DNA from: Nageia nagi
Taxonomy: Eukaryota; Pinophyta
Length of the DNA stretch: 64,000 nucleotides
Direction of reading: 5' to 3'
Assembly (NCBI GenBank): GCA_050084985.1
Contig: JBITNC010000001.1
Coordinates: forward strand, 108,190,001-108,254,000
Shown here: positions 23,347 through 35,754 of the stretch, in pieces
How positions within the stretch are numbered: the stretch's first letter is position 1
Layout of the letters: the number at the start of each line of letters is the position of its first letter
Made by a program: the position numbers and the translations under genes
Notes under the pieces: model-generated
Told to the model about the DNA's origin: nothing
What the model saw: only the letters and a program-made list of their open reading frames with translations
The model's database searches: none

Positions 23347-23454
23347 AAGAGGGGTGGCATGTTAGGATCCTACATCCTAACACTTTATTGTTAGTATTAG
23401 TATTTTAATTAAATTATTAACCTATATTATAAATTATAATATTGTGATTGTAAG
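23347..23454 (+). repeat. PPT and truncated 3' LTR of the chromodomain element
   Basis: AAGAGGGGTGGCA (23347-23359) is the polypurine tract. The LTR then starts TGTTAGGATCCTACATCC at 23360. Only about 95 bp remain before the copia LTR begins at 23455. Confidence 0.72.
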
Positions 23455-23947
23455 TAAAAGAAATAACACGAACAAGATAATTCCTAAACAACCAAGATCA
23501 CATGAAAGCTCTCAATTCACATCTATCACACAAAGCAATCTCATAAAGAAAATACAAGATATAAGTGGTTCCTCCAACTAGGAGTACATCCACTACCTAG
23601 ATCTTTCTTTTTAACAAATATGAACTCTTACAATTCTCCTACTCTTTTCTTCTAACCACTATCCTATAGTATAACTTTACTCCATAATTGGTGTATGATC
23701 ACAAAGAGGGAGCCTTTTATTTATAGACCAAAATCCCTCTTTGGATCACCCTTTTATCCAATGTACAAAAGCATGACATGCACATCCTTTTACCCAAGGG
23801 GCATGGTCATGACATGGAGTATAGTATAAGTTACATTAATGTATTCACTTAAATACTTAAGGTATCAAATGATACCCTTAAGTATTAGTGAAATTATATA
23901 GAAGATTTAATACAAACATTTACAATAATACATTATACATTTCAACA
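23455..23947 (-). repeat. 3' LTR of the copia element
   Basis: 493 bp and collinear with 31353-31849. On the minus strand it starts TGTTGAAATGT and its far end reads TTTTA, where the other LTR has CTTCA. Shared words include TGTACAAAAGCATGACATGCA and ACTTAAGGTATCAAATGATACC. Confidence 0.92.
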
Positions 23948-23958
23948 CTCTCCCTTAA
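23948..23958 (-). other. Polypurine tract of the copia element
   Basis: The minus strand reads TTAAGGGAGAG directly before the LTR start TGTTG, a typical copia PPT. Confidence 0.75.
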
Positions 23959-24414
23959 TGCAATATTGGGATAAAATAAGAGAGAAGAGGAAGAGAAAGT
24001 AAGAGAGTTCTCCTCCAAATAGATATAATGAAGTTGAGAACTTTTTATATAATTATGAAGTAAAAAAGATCTAGTTTGAGACTCACTACTTTGCCAAATA
24101 CAATCATTAACCACAACCAATTTCAATGTACATGAAGTAGTCATCCAACTGAAAGTCATGGAAAGTCTCTAAGAGCCTACATACCTAAGGTAAGAAACTT
24201 GTAATCTCAATGGAACCTGCAAATTATAAGTAGCTCAAATAACAAGATCAGTTAGATGCAACATATTTATCTCATCAAGGATAGATGAATTAAAATAAAT
24301 GCTATCATGAATTTATCAATGGTACACTATAAGTCATCATGAAGATGCCATGCCAAAAAACTCATAGTCACCTGCTGTATATTACACATGTGTTGATTAT
24401 CATTACAAAATAAA

Positions 24415-24730
24415 GCATGCACATATGTTTTCTCACATATGAATAACTAAATAGTGCCAAAAGACACATAAGAGTTTCTCACACATAGATAACTAAATAG
24501 TGCTAGATCGAAATAGAGCATGCACATATGAGTTCCTTATATATGGATAACTAAATAGTGCTAAATGACACATAAGAGTTCCTCACATATAGATAACTAA
24601 ATAGTGTTATATTGACCAAAATAGAGCATGCACATATGAGTTCCTCACATATGGATAACTAAATAGTGCCAAAAGCCACACATGAGTTCCTCACATATGG
24701 ATAACTGAACAATGCTAGATTAGCCAATTT
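24415..24730 (-). repeat. Tandem repeat of about 105 bp in the copia 3' region
   Basis: GCATGCACATATG recurs at 24415, 24518 and 24626 (spacing 103 and 108). Each unit contains two sub-units ending in GGATAACTAAATAGTGC or a close variant. It lies between RNase H and the 3' LTR and is non-coding. Confidence 0.8.
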
Positions 24731-24889
24731 GTACAAGTTTCTCATGCAAAGTAAACTTACCATGAAGATGTATAATAAAATCAACACTATACAACACAAA
24801 ATCCTTCTAAGGGTGAAGTTATCATCATAAACATGAATTCAACACAAGAATTCAAACTTCAAACTTTACTCCCCCTTAAGGGCAACTTC

Positions 24890-26360
24890 ACCAACCTGAT
24901 AACATCCCTAAGCTTATAAAACTATGCTTTCGAAAGGGGCTTGGTGAATAAATCAGTGGAGTTCAAGGTGTATAGATAATACTCCAGATGTATGATGCCA
25001 TCAAGAACCTTCTTCTTGATAAAATGGGCATGGATATCCACATGTTTTATTTTTTGATAGAACATAGAATTCTTTGGCCAAAGAAATAGCCAACTAGTTA
25101 TTTGAAAAGATCAAATATGAACCACCTTGCTCATACTTAATTTCTTTTAGAATATACCTTAACCAAATGGCTTCCTGGATTGCAACAAAATGGCATGATA
25201 TTCGACTTCTATAGTGGAAAGAGAAATAGTAGGCTGCTTCTTGAAAGTCTAAGAGATAGCATTTGAACCAATGCTAAACACACATGCAAAAGTTGACTTC
25301 TTATCATCTCTATCTCTTCCATAGTCAAAATTTGAGAATCTAAAGAGAACAAATGAGGGCAACTTGAAATACTTGAGAGCAAGATCCTTAGTCCTTGCAA
25401 CATACTTCAAGATTTACTTAACAACATTGAGGTGCTCAACATATGGTTTTTGCATGAATCGTGCAATCAGATTCATTGCAAAGGCAATATCTAGCTTGAA
25501 TATAATTAAATATAAAAGACTACCAATTAATTACATGTAAGCTGTAGCATCAGCTAACTAAGAGTTGGAACCTAAAGAAATAGTGATTCTAAGAGAGACT
25601 GGGATTGCAACATATCTACACTCCTCCATTCTAAACTTCTGTAAGATATTTGATATATACTTAGATTGATTAAGGTAAGTACAATATTTGTATTGATACA
25701 CTTGCATTCTAAGGTAATAGTGCAAGAGACCAAGATTAGTCATTTCAAATATTGCCTTAAGTTTGAATATGCACTTTTGAATGATTTCATCATTGTTCCT
25801 AGTTATATGAAGATCATCTACATAAAGGAGAATCAAGACCATATTTTTTTTTGATTGAGTACATATAGATCAGATTTAGAAAAACACTTAGAGAATTTAA
25901 TGTTTGCAGAGTACCCTGAAATATTTCTATACCAAGCCTTAGATGCTTGCTTAAGTCCATACAATAACTTCTTTAGCTTGCACACAAAGGACTCTTTGCC
26001 TTCTATAATAAACCTTTCTAGTTGATTCATGAAGATTTTCACATTTAAGTCACCATTGAGAAATGCACTCTTGATGTCAAGTTGAAAAATTTTCATCTTT
26101 GAGCTATAAAAAGAGTAAGAATTACTCTCACAGTATGCATCTTTACCATGGGAGCAAAGGTTTCTTCATAATCTACATCATATTTTTGAGCAAAACTTTT
26201 AGCTACTAACCTTGCCTTGTATTTCTCAATATCTCTAACTAAATTGAACTTGACCTTGTAGATCTACTTATTACCAATCACATTCTTTTTATTGGGATAA
26301 GAAACCAAGTTCCAAGTCTTATTTTTCATAAGCACCTCATATTCCATTTTCATGGCTTCC
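24890..26360 (-). pseudogene. Copia reverse transcriptase and RNase H
   Basis: Read on the minus strand: KARLVAKSFAQKYDVDYEETFAP and VKMHTVRVI. Then an 87-codon frame (26096-25833) with FQLDIKSAFLNGDL and KLLYGLKQASKAWY. Then a 94-codon frame (25842-25558) with LLYVDDLHITRN, whose catalytic Tyr-Val-Asp-Asp is intact, and FEMTNLGLLHYYL. RNase H follows with DRDDKKSTFACVFSIGSNAIS, KKQPTISLSTIEVEYHA and DLFTKPLSKA. Frameshifts join the pieces. All motifs are those of plant Ty1/copia pol. Confidence 0.92.
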
Positions 26361-26479
26361 ATATAACACTCATGCTTAGAAGCTTCTTTGAAGGTTGAGG
26401 GCTCATGCTTGTTATCAATCTTGGTAATTAAAGATTTTTTCAAGATTATGCTCTTTGTTACTCTTTATATTGGAGAATT

Positions 26480-27530
26480 TTATTCTTGAGATGACTTATC
26501 TACATCAATATCAAACCAACTAAGAGCAACTAAAGAGTCCTCTAGATCATCAACATCCTCATTCAAAGTAGATTCATCAAGAAGTTCATTGAACTTTACA
26601 TTCCTTGAAATGAACATTACTTTATAGGTTGAAGAGTAGATCCTGTAGCCTCTATGTTGACTATCATAACCCATAAAGATAAAAATTTTAGCTCTTTTAT
26701 CCAACTTCTTCATTTTCTTAAAAACAATGTAGAAGAATGCTTCATAACCAAACACCTTAAGGTGAGAAATGTTAGGTTTTCTTCCTAACCAAGCCTCAAA
26801 AGGAGTTTTACTTTGAATGGCTTTTGTGGGACACCTATTTAAGGTGTAAAAAGTAGTGCTTACAGCTTCACCTCATAAGAATTTAGAAATATTACCCAAC
26901 ATGCATCTAGCCATTTTCATAATTTTTCTAATTTTCTTTTTGAAAACACCATTCTTATTGAGGAGTGTAAGGAATCATAAACTAACTCTTGATTCCATAC
27001 TTAGCACAATAGTCATTGAACTTATTGCTGTTATATTCTCCCTCATTATCTTATATCAACATATTGATTTTTAAGGTTAGTTTGATTCTCAACAAAGATT
27101 TTAAAAAATTTAAAACTCTCAAAGGTTTGATTTTTATGCTCAAGTAGATACCTAAAGGTCATCTTACTAAAGTCATCAATGAAGGTCAAGATGTAAGATG
27201 CTCCTTCAAATGACTTAGTCTGGAATGGACCCATAAAATCTAAATGCATAAGTTGAAAAGGTTGAGATGCTCTTATTACTTTATTTTTTTTAAACTTTTA
27301 TCTATACATCTTACCAAGAATGCACTTCTCACATAGACCAACCAAAGGAGAATTGAAGGTAAACCTTTCACAAGTTCTTGGTCTTTCAAGACTTGAATAC
27401 TCTTATGGTTAAGGTGCCCTAAATGATAGTGCCAAAGATTTACTCTTGAACACATACTTATATTAAGATAAATCTTTGATGGAACTTGATCAATAATGTA
27501 TAGATTATCTTTTATTGACCATTTAACCAA
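26480..27530 (-). pseudogene. Copia integrase
   Basis: The zinc-finger region is LWHYHLGHLNHKSIQVL (27530-27276). The core is MHLDFMGPFQTKSFEGASY with ILTFIDDFSKMTFRYLL (27249-27046), which holds the first Asp. The C-terminal part MFGYEAFFYIVFKKMKKLDK and IFMGYDSQHRGYRIY (26755-26480) is the usual copia integrase end. The segment with the second Asp and Glu (about 27045-26760) is badly decayed. Confidence 0.88.
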
Positions 27531-27699
27531 TGTGGCAAGTCCATATTTTATGCATCATAATAAAGAGTTGTATTCAAAAGAGTACCTTTTCTAGTAACTT
27601 AGATCATAGAGAGAAGGTTTATCTTAAGCTTAGGAACAAAGAGAATATTATCAATAACCTTCTTATGAATCAACACATTCTTAATTCCTTGGACTTCAA

Positions 27700-28388
27700 G
27701 GGTTGAGATATCACCTATCACAATTGCATCTTATACTTGTGAAAGTTCTCAAACTTTTTCTTTTCAAAGTATAGGTGATTAGTGCAACCAAAATCAACAA
27801 TCCAATTAGATAGAAAAGAGTGAATCATGGATAAGAGATTCCTCATGATTCAATAGGTGCTTAGAAAGGTTCTCAAGGGAGAAAACTTCTTCATCATCAA
27901 GTATTATTTCCATAACTGTTAGAAAATTTTTAAAATTTGAAGAATGTTGAAGACCATGAACTCATCATTGATCTAATTGCACCCATAAGCAACAAGTTGG
28001 GTCCTTAGATCAATGATTTTGTTCAAGTAGATAGCCATATTTTCATCTTCTCCTTGATAATATTGAAGCAACTTTTGGAGAATGGTAAACCTTCTTGAAA
28101 AGTTTGAACTAAGGTAGATTTGCTTAAGCTTATCCCATGCTTCCTTTACTGAGGTTGAAAAGTAAATTATTAAGAGCACATCATTTGAAACTATATGGTA
28201 AATCATGGAGGTTGCCAACTCATTCTTATGTTGTAAGCCTCTATTTCCTTCTCATCTATAGGAGGTACAAGGTTTTCATTCATGATTTGCCAAAGCTTCA
28301 TTACTTGCAATTTAACTCTCATCCATAGTTTCCAAATCTCATAGTTGAAACCATCAAGAATGTGTTTGGGTAAAAAGGATTCTTCCAT
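27700..28388 (-). pseudogene. gag: Copia gag and protease
   Basis: Gag starts at ATG 28388 (FLPKHILDGFNYEIWKLWM). After a frameshift it continues in an 81-codon frame (28218-27973) with VKEAWDKLKQIYLSSNFSRR, YYQGEDENMAIYLNKI and LRTQLVAYG, the typical copia gag helices. No intact zinc knuckle was found. The protease active site near 27790-27815 reads NWIVDFGCTNH, with Phe in place of Ser of the Asp-Ser-Gly motif. Confidence 0.85.
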
Positions 28389-31337
28389 TTTCTACACAAG
28401 AATATGAAATAATAAGCATATGGTTTCAATAAATAGTATTAAATGTTAAGTTTTTAACCAAGTAAATAATACATGTTACTTTTAACATTAAAGACATGCT
28501 TGATTTGATTCATAAGTGCAAATGTTTTATAATTCAAATAATAACCCATGCACCTAAATACATTTCTCATCTCAAGAGTTGTAGATGTAGAGTGACATTG
28601 TTGAGGCTTATTTTTTTGTCTAAAATTAGGCCTTCACTTGGATGCCCACACAAGAGGAGCCCAAGTACTATCAATCCTCATCTAATTCTCTTTAGGTAGT
28701 AATATACTCTCATAAAGAGAAGTACTAATTATTTTTCAAGGTTTTGACATTTATTGAATCTACCAAATTATTAATCTTATTAGGTTTCAAGTTGTATTCC
28801 TAGGTTATTAGGATAGTCTCTGAATGGATATGCAGTACACACATACCTATCCATCTATTGGAGTTAAATCTAGACCAATAGAGGACTTAAGAGTAATTGA
28901 GAACTATGGACTTTTCACCACTTGAATCATTAGATTTAAAGGCTCTAGTCCACTTATCCTCACCTCATGGCTCCCCAAATAAGTCATGTTGCAGAATGTA
29001 CATGCGAATGTATTCATTTTAGGGGGTTATTTATATCAATGTTTGCATTTTTATTTGCATAAGCAAGAATAAAGAAAAAGACAAAACATGAAGTAAAGAG
29101 CATAAATAAAATATCATCCATTCAAAAATTTGAAACCTAAGTATCCAATGGCTTTTGTTTACCAACCCCTAAAGGACACCTTTACATCATTCCTAATTTT
29201 GCACAAGTCCATTCTTGCATAAGGAGGTAAATTGCATCATGAATTAAGATGTAAAGTAATAAGCATGCATCATTGATTTAAAAAATCTAAGTCCTATAAT
29301 ATTAAGTTTTGAGCATATATCAAATATGCACAAGTTCATTTGCTAACTTTGCATAAAAAAGAATGTTAATAGAGGTAAAAACTTAGGCATGCATCCATTT
29401 TTAAGCAAACAAAAAAAATTCCCCCTTGTTTACTTAAAAAATGATTGCTAAGATGTCTTCCTCTTTAAAGAATTTACCTTAGTAAAAAAATTTTAACATA
29501 GCAAAAGTGCTAATATCATAAATTTCAAATTTAAAACTTTACCAAAGTAAATTGCAATTTAAAACTTTTTTTTCTAGATTATATATTCCTCTTGAATACT
29601 TAGCTAAAAAAAATTACCTTACAACTTCAAGATAATGTTGACTAGGTAAAAATAATTAATAATTGTCCATACTAATTTAAATATTTCTCCAAGTAAACAA
29701 AAAAATTATGTACTTAACCACATTCTCCAAAAAATGAATGAGGAGCTAAACTACACTCCACTTTATGCAAGTTGAGGCAGAGAAAGTCCACACTCTACCT
29801 AAATGCATTAAATTCTATCCATCCAATTTTAATGCCCTTTTTTTTTTGAATTCTCACTCCATGCAAAGATAGGCTCATTATGACATACATGTCAGATAGA
29901 GAAGTAAACTATGATGGATGCTGAGCTACCTTGTTTTTTTGTTTTTAAAGAAGGTAGGGAGAAGAATTTTGGACTGTGCATGGAAGAACAGCTGCATGGA
30001 GGTGGGAGAGGCCACGACAGAGGGGATCACGAGGGCTAAAGAAGGAACACTGATTGTGAGGGTTGAAAACCATGAGGTGAGGGTGAAGCAACCATATATG
30101 AATTCAACTTTGTTTTAAAGAAGCTATGTGGAGTAGAGAGTAAGGAAATGACAAAGAGGCCCTCAACAGTGAAACAATGATAACAAGAAGATGGAGATCA
30201 TGATAGGGAGGTGACAAGAGGAGTGATAGAGGCTACAAAGGGGCTAGTACACATAGAAAATGGAGGATAGGAGGCACTGATAGAGGATCCCATAGAGGTA
30301 GAGTTTAACATGAATGAAGATGTGCCAGATGAAGTGCTATTTAGGTGTGAGGAGAGGGAGGCTAATTGAGAAGAGAGCAAGGAAATTCAATAGCATGGTA
30401 TTTAAATGAGGTATTTGGATAGAGAGGAGGTCATGTAGAGCCAAGCTATTGGAGTAGATGCTGGAGTAGAGAAGCATGATAGCCTAGTTATGGCAAGATT
30501 TAGTGGACCATCATGAGGGCTACAAGTTGCAGGAAGAGGCTGCAAGAGTGAGAGGAACTGTGTAGTAGGAGGATCGGCCAAGCGAAGGAGGTGGAGGGTG
30601 GTGAGATAAAATGAGGGTTCCACACCATGATATGAGGCTACATAATGTTGAGAAGATAAGCACTTTAAAGTCTAGTCCTCTAACAATGATGTAAGATAGA
30701 TTGGCCAGATTTAAGCATTGGAAAAAATTTTGACACCAGTAACTCCCCTTCTCTAGTGCCTTGACCATGCATTGGTAGATCTGGTCTAACATTTGGGTAG
30801 ATATGGTCTTCCCTCCCTTTTTTTTAATTAATAAAAAATTCCCATTTTATTTCCAAAAAAATGGTTTACTCTCTCTCTAAATTGTAAAAAAAATGCATTG
30901 AAAAAAAGGTTGGTGTTAAAAAAAAATTACTTTTGTAATATTACAGATTTTGTATAATAACCTCTTATCTTAAAAAATTATAGCAATTTTTAAAACATGT
31001 ATATAATATAGGAGGTAAGAAAAATTTCTATTTGACCATAATGTATTATTGCCTAATTACTTAACATAAAAAATGTTAGTAGGACACACAAAATGAGCAA
31101 TAATATATGATGTTATTGAGGCAAACATTTTTTTTTAAGAAGTTGAACTAACATAATCATAAAAGAATGTTAGTATAAAAAATGAACAAAAAAGGATAAG
31201 AGATTATACCTCTAAATTGTTTTACCTCAAACAAGAAGATTAAACCTCCAAAGAAGATGAATGAGGATGAGGAACCTCCAAGAATGTTGATGAAGAAGAG
31301 CTTCCACACAAAGGATGTGAAGAGGAGCTACCAAGAA
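28389..31337 (-). other. Long copia leader with a GA-rich insert
   Basis: About 2.95 kb between gag and the PBS, much longer than a usual copia leader. The segment 29900-30790 is clearly richer in G and A on the plus strand (GGAGGTGGGAGAGGCC). In plus frames it reads as acidic and basic stretches broken by stops (for example EALIEDPIEVEFNMNEDVPD). It is followed at 30800-30870 by a T-rich then A-rich end (AATTAATAAAAAATTCCC) like the 3' end of a reverse-transcribed insertion. A LINE-type or retrocopy insertion is possible but unproven. The remainder is plain AT-rich DNA. Confidence 0.4.
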
Positions 31338-31351
31338 GCTCTGATATCAAA
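31338..31351 (-). other. Primer-binding site of the copia element (initiator tRNA-Met type)
   Basis: The minus strand reads TTTGATATCAGAGC next to the LTR end. The canonical plant site is TGGTATCAGAGC, complementary to initiator tRNA-Met. Confidence 0.8.
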
Positions 31352-31352
31352 T

Positions 31353-31849
31353 TGAAGGAAATAACATTAACAAGATAATTCTTAAATAACCAAGATCACA
31401 TGAAAGCTCTCAATTCACATCTAACTATCACACAAAGCAATATTAGAAAGAAAACACAAGATGTAAGTGGTTCCTCTAACTAGGAGTACATCCACTAACT
31501 AGATCTTTCTTCTTAACAAATATGAACTCTTACAATCCTCCTACTCTTTTCTCCTAACTAGTATCTTATAGCATAACTTTACTCCACAATTGGTGTATGA
31601 TCACAAAGAGAGAGTCTTCTATTTATAGACCAAAATCCCTCTTTAGATCACCCTTTTATCCATTGTACAAAAGCATGACATGCACATCCTTTTACCTAAG
31701 GGGCATGCTCATGATGTGGAGTGTAGGACAAGTTACATTATCATATTCACTTAAATACTTAAGGTATCAAATGATACCCTTAATTATTAGTGAACTTACA
31801 TAGAATATTATTACATAACCTTTACAATAATGCATTTTACATTCCAACA
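31353..31849 (-). repeat. 5' LTR of the copia element
   Basis: 497 bp. The minus strand starts TGTTGGAATGT at 31849 and ends CCTTCA at 31353. A TATA box (TCTATAAATAGAAG, minus, about 31618-31631) lies in its middle and is conserved in the other LTR. Confidence 0.93.
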
Positions 31850-32660
31850 AAAGGGCTATGGTTTCAATGTTTTATGAGCACATCCATAAATCCATTGAGG
31901 TATATGTTAATGAAATATTGGTGAAATCAAAAAAAGGTCAATACCATTTATAGATGCTTGAGGAAGTCTTACAAATTTTGAAAAGGTACAAACTTAGATT
32001 TAAACCTCAAAAATATGCTTTTGAAGTTAACTTTAGAAAGTTGCTTGGTTTCATGGTATCTAAAAGAGGAATTGAAGTAGATCCTAAAAAAGTAAAAGCC
32101 ATCATTAGCATGCCTCCCCCAAAGAAGCTAAAGCAATTAAGGAATCTCCATGGAAATATTAATTTAGTAAGAAGGTTCATTTCCCAACTTGGAGTCAAGC
32201 GCAAACCTTTCACATATTTATTGAAAAAGGATGTTAAATTTGTATGGGATGACAAATGCCAAAAAGCTTTTGAGGATATCAAACACTATTTGCTCAATCC
32301 TCCTATCCTAGTGCCTATGGATTTTTCAAAACTTGCCTATTTGTATATCTTAGCTACATTATATGCCTCAGGGGAAATATTATGCCAAAATATTGAAAAC
32401 AATAAAGAAAGAGCCATCTATTACCTTAGCAAAACTCTTATTGATTATGAAGCTAGGTATACACCAAATGAAAAACTCTGATATGGTATTGTATTTACTA
32501 ATAAAAAATTGAGATGCTATCTATTGTATTGAACTACATTTGTTGTTAGCCCTATTAATCCATTGAAATATCTTATGACAAAGCAACATTTATTAGGTAG
32601 GGTAGAAAAATGGCTAATGTTTTTGTAGGACTTTGATATAAATGTGGTAAAATAGAAGTC
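31850..32660 (+). pseudogene. Tat-2 reverse transcriptase (C-terminal part) and RNase H
   Basis: Coding similarity resumes inside the palm domain: MVSMFYEHIHKSIEVYVNEI, then LVKSK. The active site is Tyr-Val-Asn-Glu instead of Tyr-Val-Asp-Asp. A clean 175-codon frame (31954-32481) covers the thumb and connection (EVLQILKRYKLRFKPQKYAF, VSKRGIEVDPKKVKAI, FVWDDKCQKAFEDIKHYLLN, YYLSKTLIDYEARYTP). It is the Tat-2 counterpart of 4830-5610 in Tat-1. The upstream RT fingers and protease are absent. Confidence 0.88.
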
Positions 32661-32769
32661 TATAAAAGGGTAGGCCATCATAGATTTGATAGATAAATTT
32701 TGTTATAATGATGAAGCAATTATCTATGAAAAATTTCTAGATGAATATCAGGATAATCCATGCTATCAA

Positions 32770-33410
32770 CGGTGTATAGACCTATCAGAAGGTCACCAAT
32801 GACATGGTTTTGATGAGATGTTGATACTTGAGGAATATGGTTGTCTCATAGAAGATGAACCCAACATTTGGATGTTATATTTTAATGGATCTAAATTTTT
32901 TTATGGAGTAGAGGTAGGTATTGTCTTTGTTTCTAATATAAAAAGGTAATTCCCATAGCTTACAAACTTGGTTTTGAATGTACAAATAATATGGTAGAGT
33001 ATGAAGCACTGATATTGGGCTTAAAGTAGCTATCACACTAAGAATTAAAGATTTAGAAATTTATGGAGACTCATAGCTTGTGATTAACCAAGTACAAGAT
33101 ATTTTTGATATAAAAAGATGAGAAATTGAGGCCCTATAAGGTAGTGGTCAATGATTTACTTGATTTGTTTGATAAATATACTATTCAGAATATCCCATGG
33201 ACTAATAATAGGTATGCAGATGCCATGGTAAGTGCAAATTCTCTTGCACCAATCAAAATTGAGGATGAAGAGACTATCTTGAAAATTCGTAAGCTTAGTA
33301 CTCCCTCTTACATTGAAGATATGCATGAAATTCATACTTATTTTATTGCTGAGGAAAATGATTTTCAAAATTGGTATTTTGACATTTATAATTATTTGAA
33401 GAATCAAACA
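32770..33410 (+). pseudogene. Tat-2 second RNase H (archaeal-type)
   Basis: MLYFNGSKFFYGVEVGIVF shows the first catalytic Asp changed to Asn. After frameshifts come LEIYGDS and then the frame from 33126 (LLDLFDKYTIQNIPWTNNRY, ADAM). The motif order matches Tat-1 at 5759-6337. Confidence 0.8.
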
Positions 33411-34630
33411 ATTCCTAATGGTTATGATAGAAATGACAAGATCATATTGAAAAGGATTGCTATTAAATGTGTTATCATTGGTGAAGTATTGTATAGAAGG
33501 TCTTTTGATGGTGATTTATTGAGATGTCTAATGTAACATGAGATAGCTACAACATTAGAATAGGCTCATGATGGTTTATGTGGAGGTCATTTTCATTCGA
33601 AGGCATTGTATACTAAGCTTTTGCACATTGGTTATTATTGGCCCACAATGGAGGAAGATTGTAAATCTCATGTGAAGACTTGTTTACAATGTCAAAAGCA
33701 TGCTAATTTGGAAAAGCAACCTACTCAAGAGTTAAATTCAATTGCCTCACCATGGCCATTTGCTACTTGGGGCATATATCTGATTGGGCTTATCAATCCT
33801 CACTTAAGGGAAGGTAACAAATTTATAACTATAGCCACAAAATTCACTACAAAATGGGTTGAACCTATCCCCATGAAATTGGTCACTCAAGATAAAATCA
33901 TTACATTCCTAGTTGAAAATATCATTACAAGATTTGGTGTGCCATAAAGGTTGATTATGGAATATGGTCTTAACTTCAAAAGTAAAGACATACAAGCATT
34001 TTGTAAAAAGTTTCATATTATACAAACAATTTCTTCAATTTACTATCCTTAAGGTAATGGTCAAGATGAACCTACTAATAAGACCATCAAGAGTATTTTG
34101 CAAAGACTTGGGACAAATATAAAAGAGATTGGCATGAGCAACTACCATATTCATTATGGGCATACATGAAAAGTATTAGAATAGCTACTAGGGTAACATC
34201 ATTCTTGTTAGTGTATGGAGATGAAGTTGTGGTACCTTTGGAGTTAGAACTCTCTTTCTTAAGGATTTAATTGCAAGGAGATACAATGAATGAAGATGTA
34301 AGAAAAGCTAGGCTGCAACAATTAGAGTCCTTGGATGAGAAAAGACTGAGAGTAATTGAACATCAGAAGGTATATCATATAAAATTGGAAAGAGAATTTG
34401 GAAATAATATCAAGGCAAAAGAATTCAAAGTGGGAGATCTAGTGCTGAAAGAGAATATTAATAAGACAATTGCAAATAATGAAGCTAAAAAAAAATATGA
34501 ACCAAATTGGTTGGTTCCATTTGTTGTAGTGGAAGCAACAGGATTAGGAGCCTATAAATTCTCTTCTATGGATGAAAAAGAAGAACCAAAGACCTTCAAT
34601 TCCACCCGTCTTAAATGCTTCTTTACATAA
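33411..34630 (+). pseudogene. Tat-2 integrase
   Basis: The finger is better kept than in Tat-1: HDGLCGGHFHSKALYTKLLH and EEDCKSHVKTCLQCQKH give a full His-His-Cys-Cys set. The core has WGIYLIGLINPH (first Asp lost), LIMEYGLNF (second Asp lost) and GNGQDEPTNKTI (motif altered). The C-terminal frame 34271-34630 has EFKVGDLVLKENINK, NWLVPFVVVEATGLGAYKF and STRLKCFFT. Stops at Gln codons include the one before RLIME and the one in YYP, stop, GNGQ. Confidence 0.88.
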
Positions 34631-35739
34631 AGATAGTGGATCCGTACCTTGAAAATATTAGAAATCCTACACAAGCTACTTGTACCATAGATTTTCATTT
34701 TTAGTTTTTCATTGTATTATACTATTTTTACATAGCTAACGATGTGTATTATTGTCTATGCACTAGTAACTAAGTGAAATTCAAAAACAAAAATGAGAAA
34801 AAGGAAAATACAAGATAAAATTTGATGATAGTATAATGTCTATGGACTATGGAAATAAAATGCAAGGTCACCGATGGTCAACAATACAGTCAATGAGAGT
34901 TCACTCACTTAAAAGCTAAAGTGATGATACATCTATAAGTGAGATATTAACATTGGCTCATCTCCAATGGATAATGCAACTTGCTATGTATCCACATGAT
35001 TTTTACTTTGAACCATACAAAGCATAATGTCTTTGGGCCATAGATATAAAATGTATGACTACCAATGGCCAACAACATGGCTAGTGAGAGTTCACTCACT
35101 TAAAAGATAAATCAATGATGCAATTATAAGTAGATTGCTAACATTGACTCATTATCAATGGATGATGCAACTCACTATGTATCCAAATTATTTTCATGTG
35201 TATAGCTAACACCTTTCTATAGGTATCTACATCATAAAAAATAAAAACAAAAAGTGTAAAAGAAAATCACATTGTTAGCAACATGCTCACTATTTCTGCA
35301 TCATGAACATCATACTCATCAATGATATATCTTTATAAACAAAGTGACCTCTTTTATCTCAATGCATGGATGTGAGAGCATTAGTTTCCTAAGTACTAAA
35401 CACGATGAAATAGCCAGATTTATGATTGAACAATGCAAGGGGCAAAACAACATCTTTTATTTCAAAGATTGGACATGGACCCATAAGACTACTTATTAGT
35501 AGAGTTCCTTTTAGGACAAATATATCACAAGGTACAAAGAGACATATCTCTTTAGATTTTATCTTGGTTGCACCACTCAAGGATCATTCTTGGGGTAACC
35601 AAGCCAAAAGGGGGTAGCAAAGGACCCTCACCATCATCAATATCATCAAGTAGTAGTGCAACAAAGAGTTCAAAGTTCTCAAAATTTGCTTCTAAGCTTC
35701 TTCTTTGGATATGTAATTTCATTGATTGAATCACACTTC
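34631..35739 (+). repeat. Tat-2 3' untranslated region with about 190-bp repeats
   Basis: Two copies of the family 3' repeat (34860-35215; GAGAGTTCACTCACTT at 34895 and 35086, spacing 191). The rest is unique non-coding DNA that matches the Tat-1 3' region in layout. Confidence 0.78.
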
Positions 35740-35754
35740 AAAAGATGGGTAAAA
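35740..35754 (+). other. Polypurine tract of Tat-2
   Basis: AAAAGATGGGTAAAA directly before the 3' LTR; one T interrupts the purine run. Confidence 0.7.

Larger units (their letters stand above)
18530..23454 (+). mobile_element. Chromodomain Ty3/gypsy element, truncated at both ends
   Basis: A single gag-to-chromodomain coding order is readable across the region: gag, CCHC knuckle, protease, RT, RNase H, integrase, chromodomain tail. A degraded tRNA-Met-type PBS (TGGTATATTAGACCC, compare TGGTATCAGAGC) is at 18881. The 3' LTR starts at 23360 and is cut after 95 bp by the copia element or a deletion. The 5' LTR is not recognisable as a full copy. No target duplication was found. Confidence 0.82.
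23455..31849 (-). mobile_element. Ty1/copia retrotransposon, minus strand
   Basis: About 8.4 kb with LTRs at both ends and, reading minus, PBS, gag, protease, integrase, RT and RNase H. Integrase before RT is the copia order. The plus-strand flanks differ: chromodomain-element LTR on the left, Tat-2 reverse transcriptase on the right. The flanking five bases (GTAAG and AAAGG) do not match, so one side was lost in a deletion after insertion. Genes contain stops and frameshifts. Confidence 0.9.

Noticed and set aside
30198-30792. Minus-strand ORFs with Ser/Pro/His-rich translations
   Set aside because: They are the complement of a GA-rich plus-strand segment; the composition alone gives such translations.
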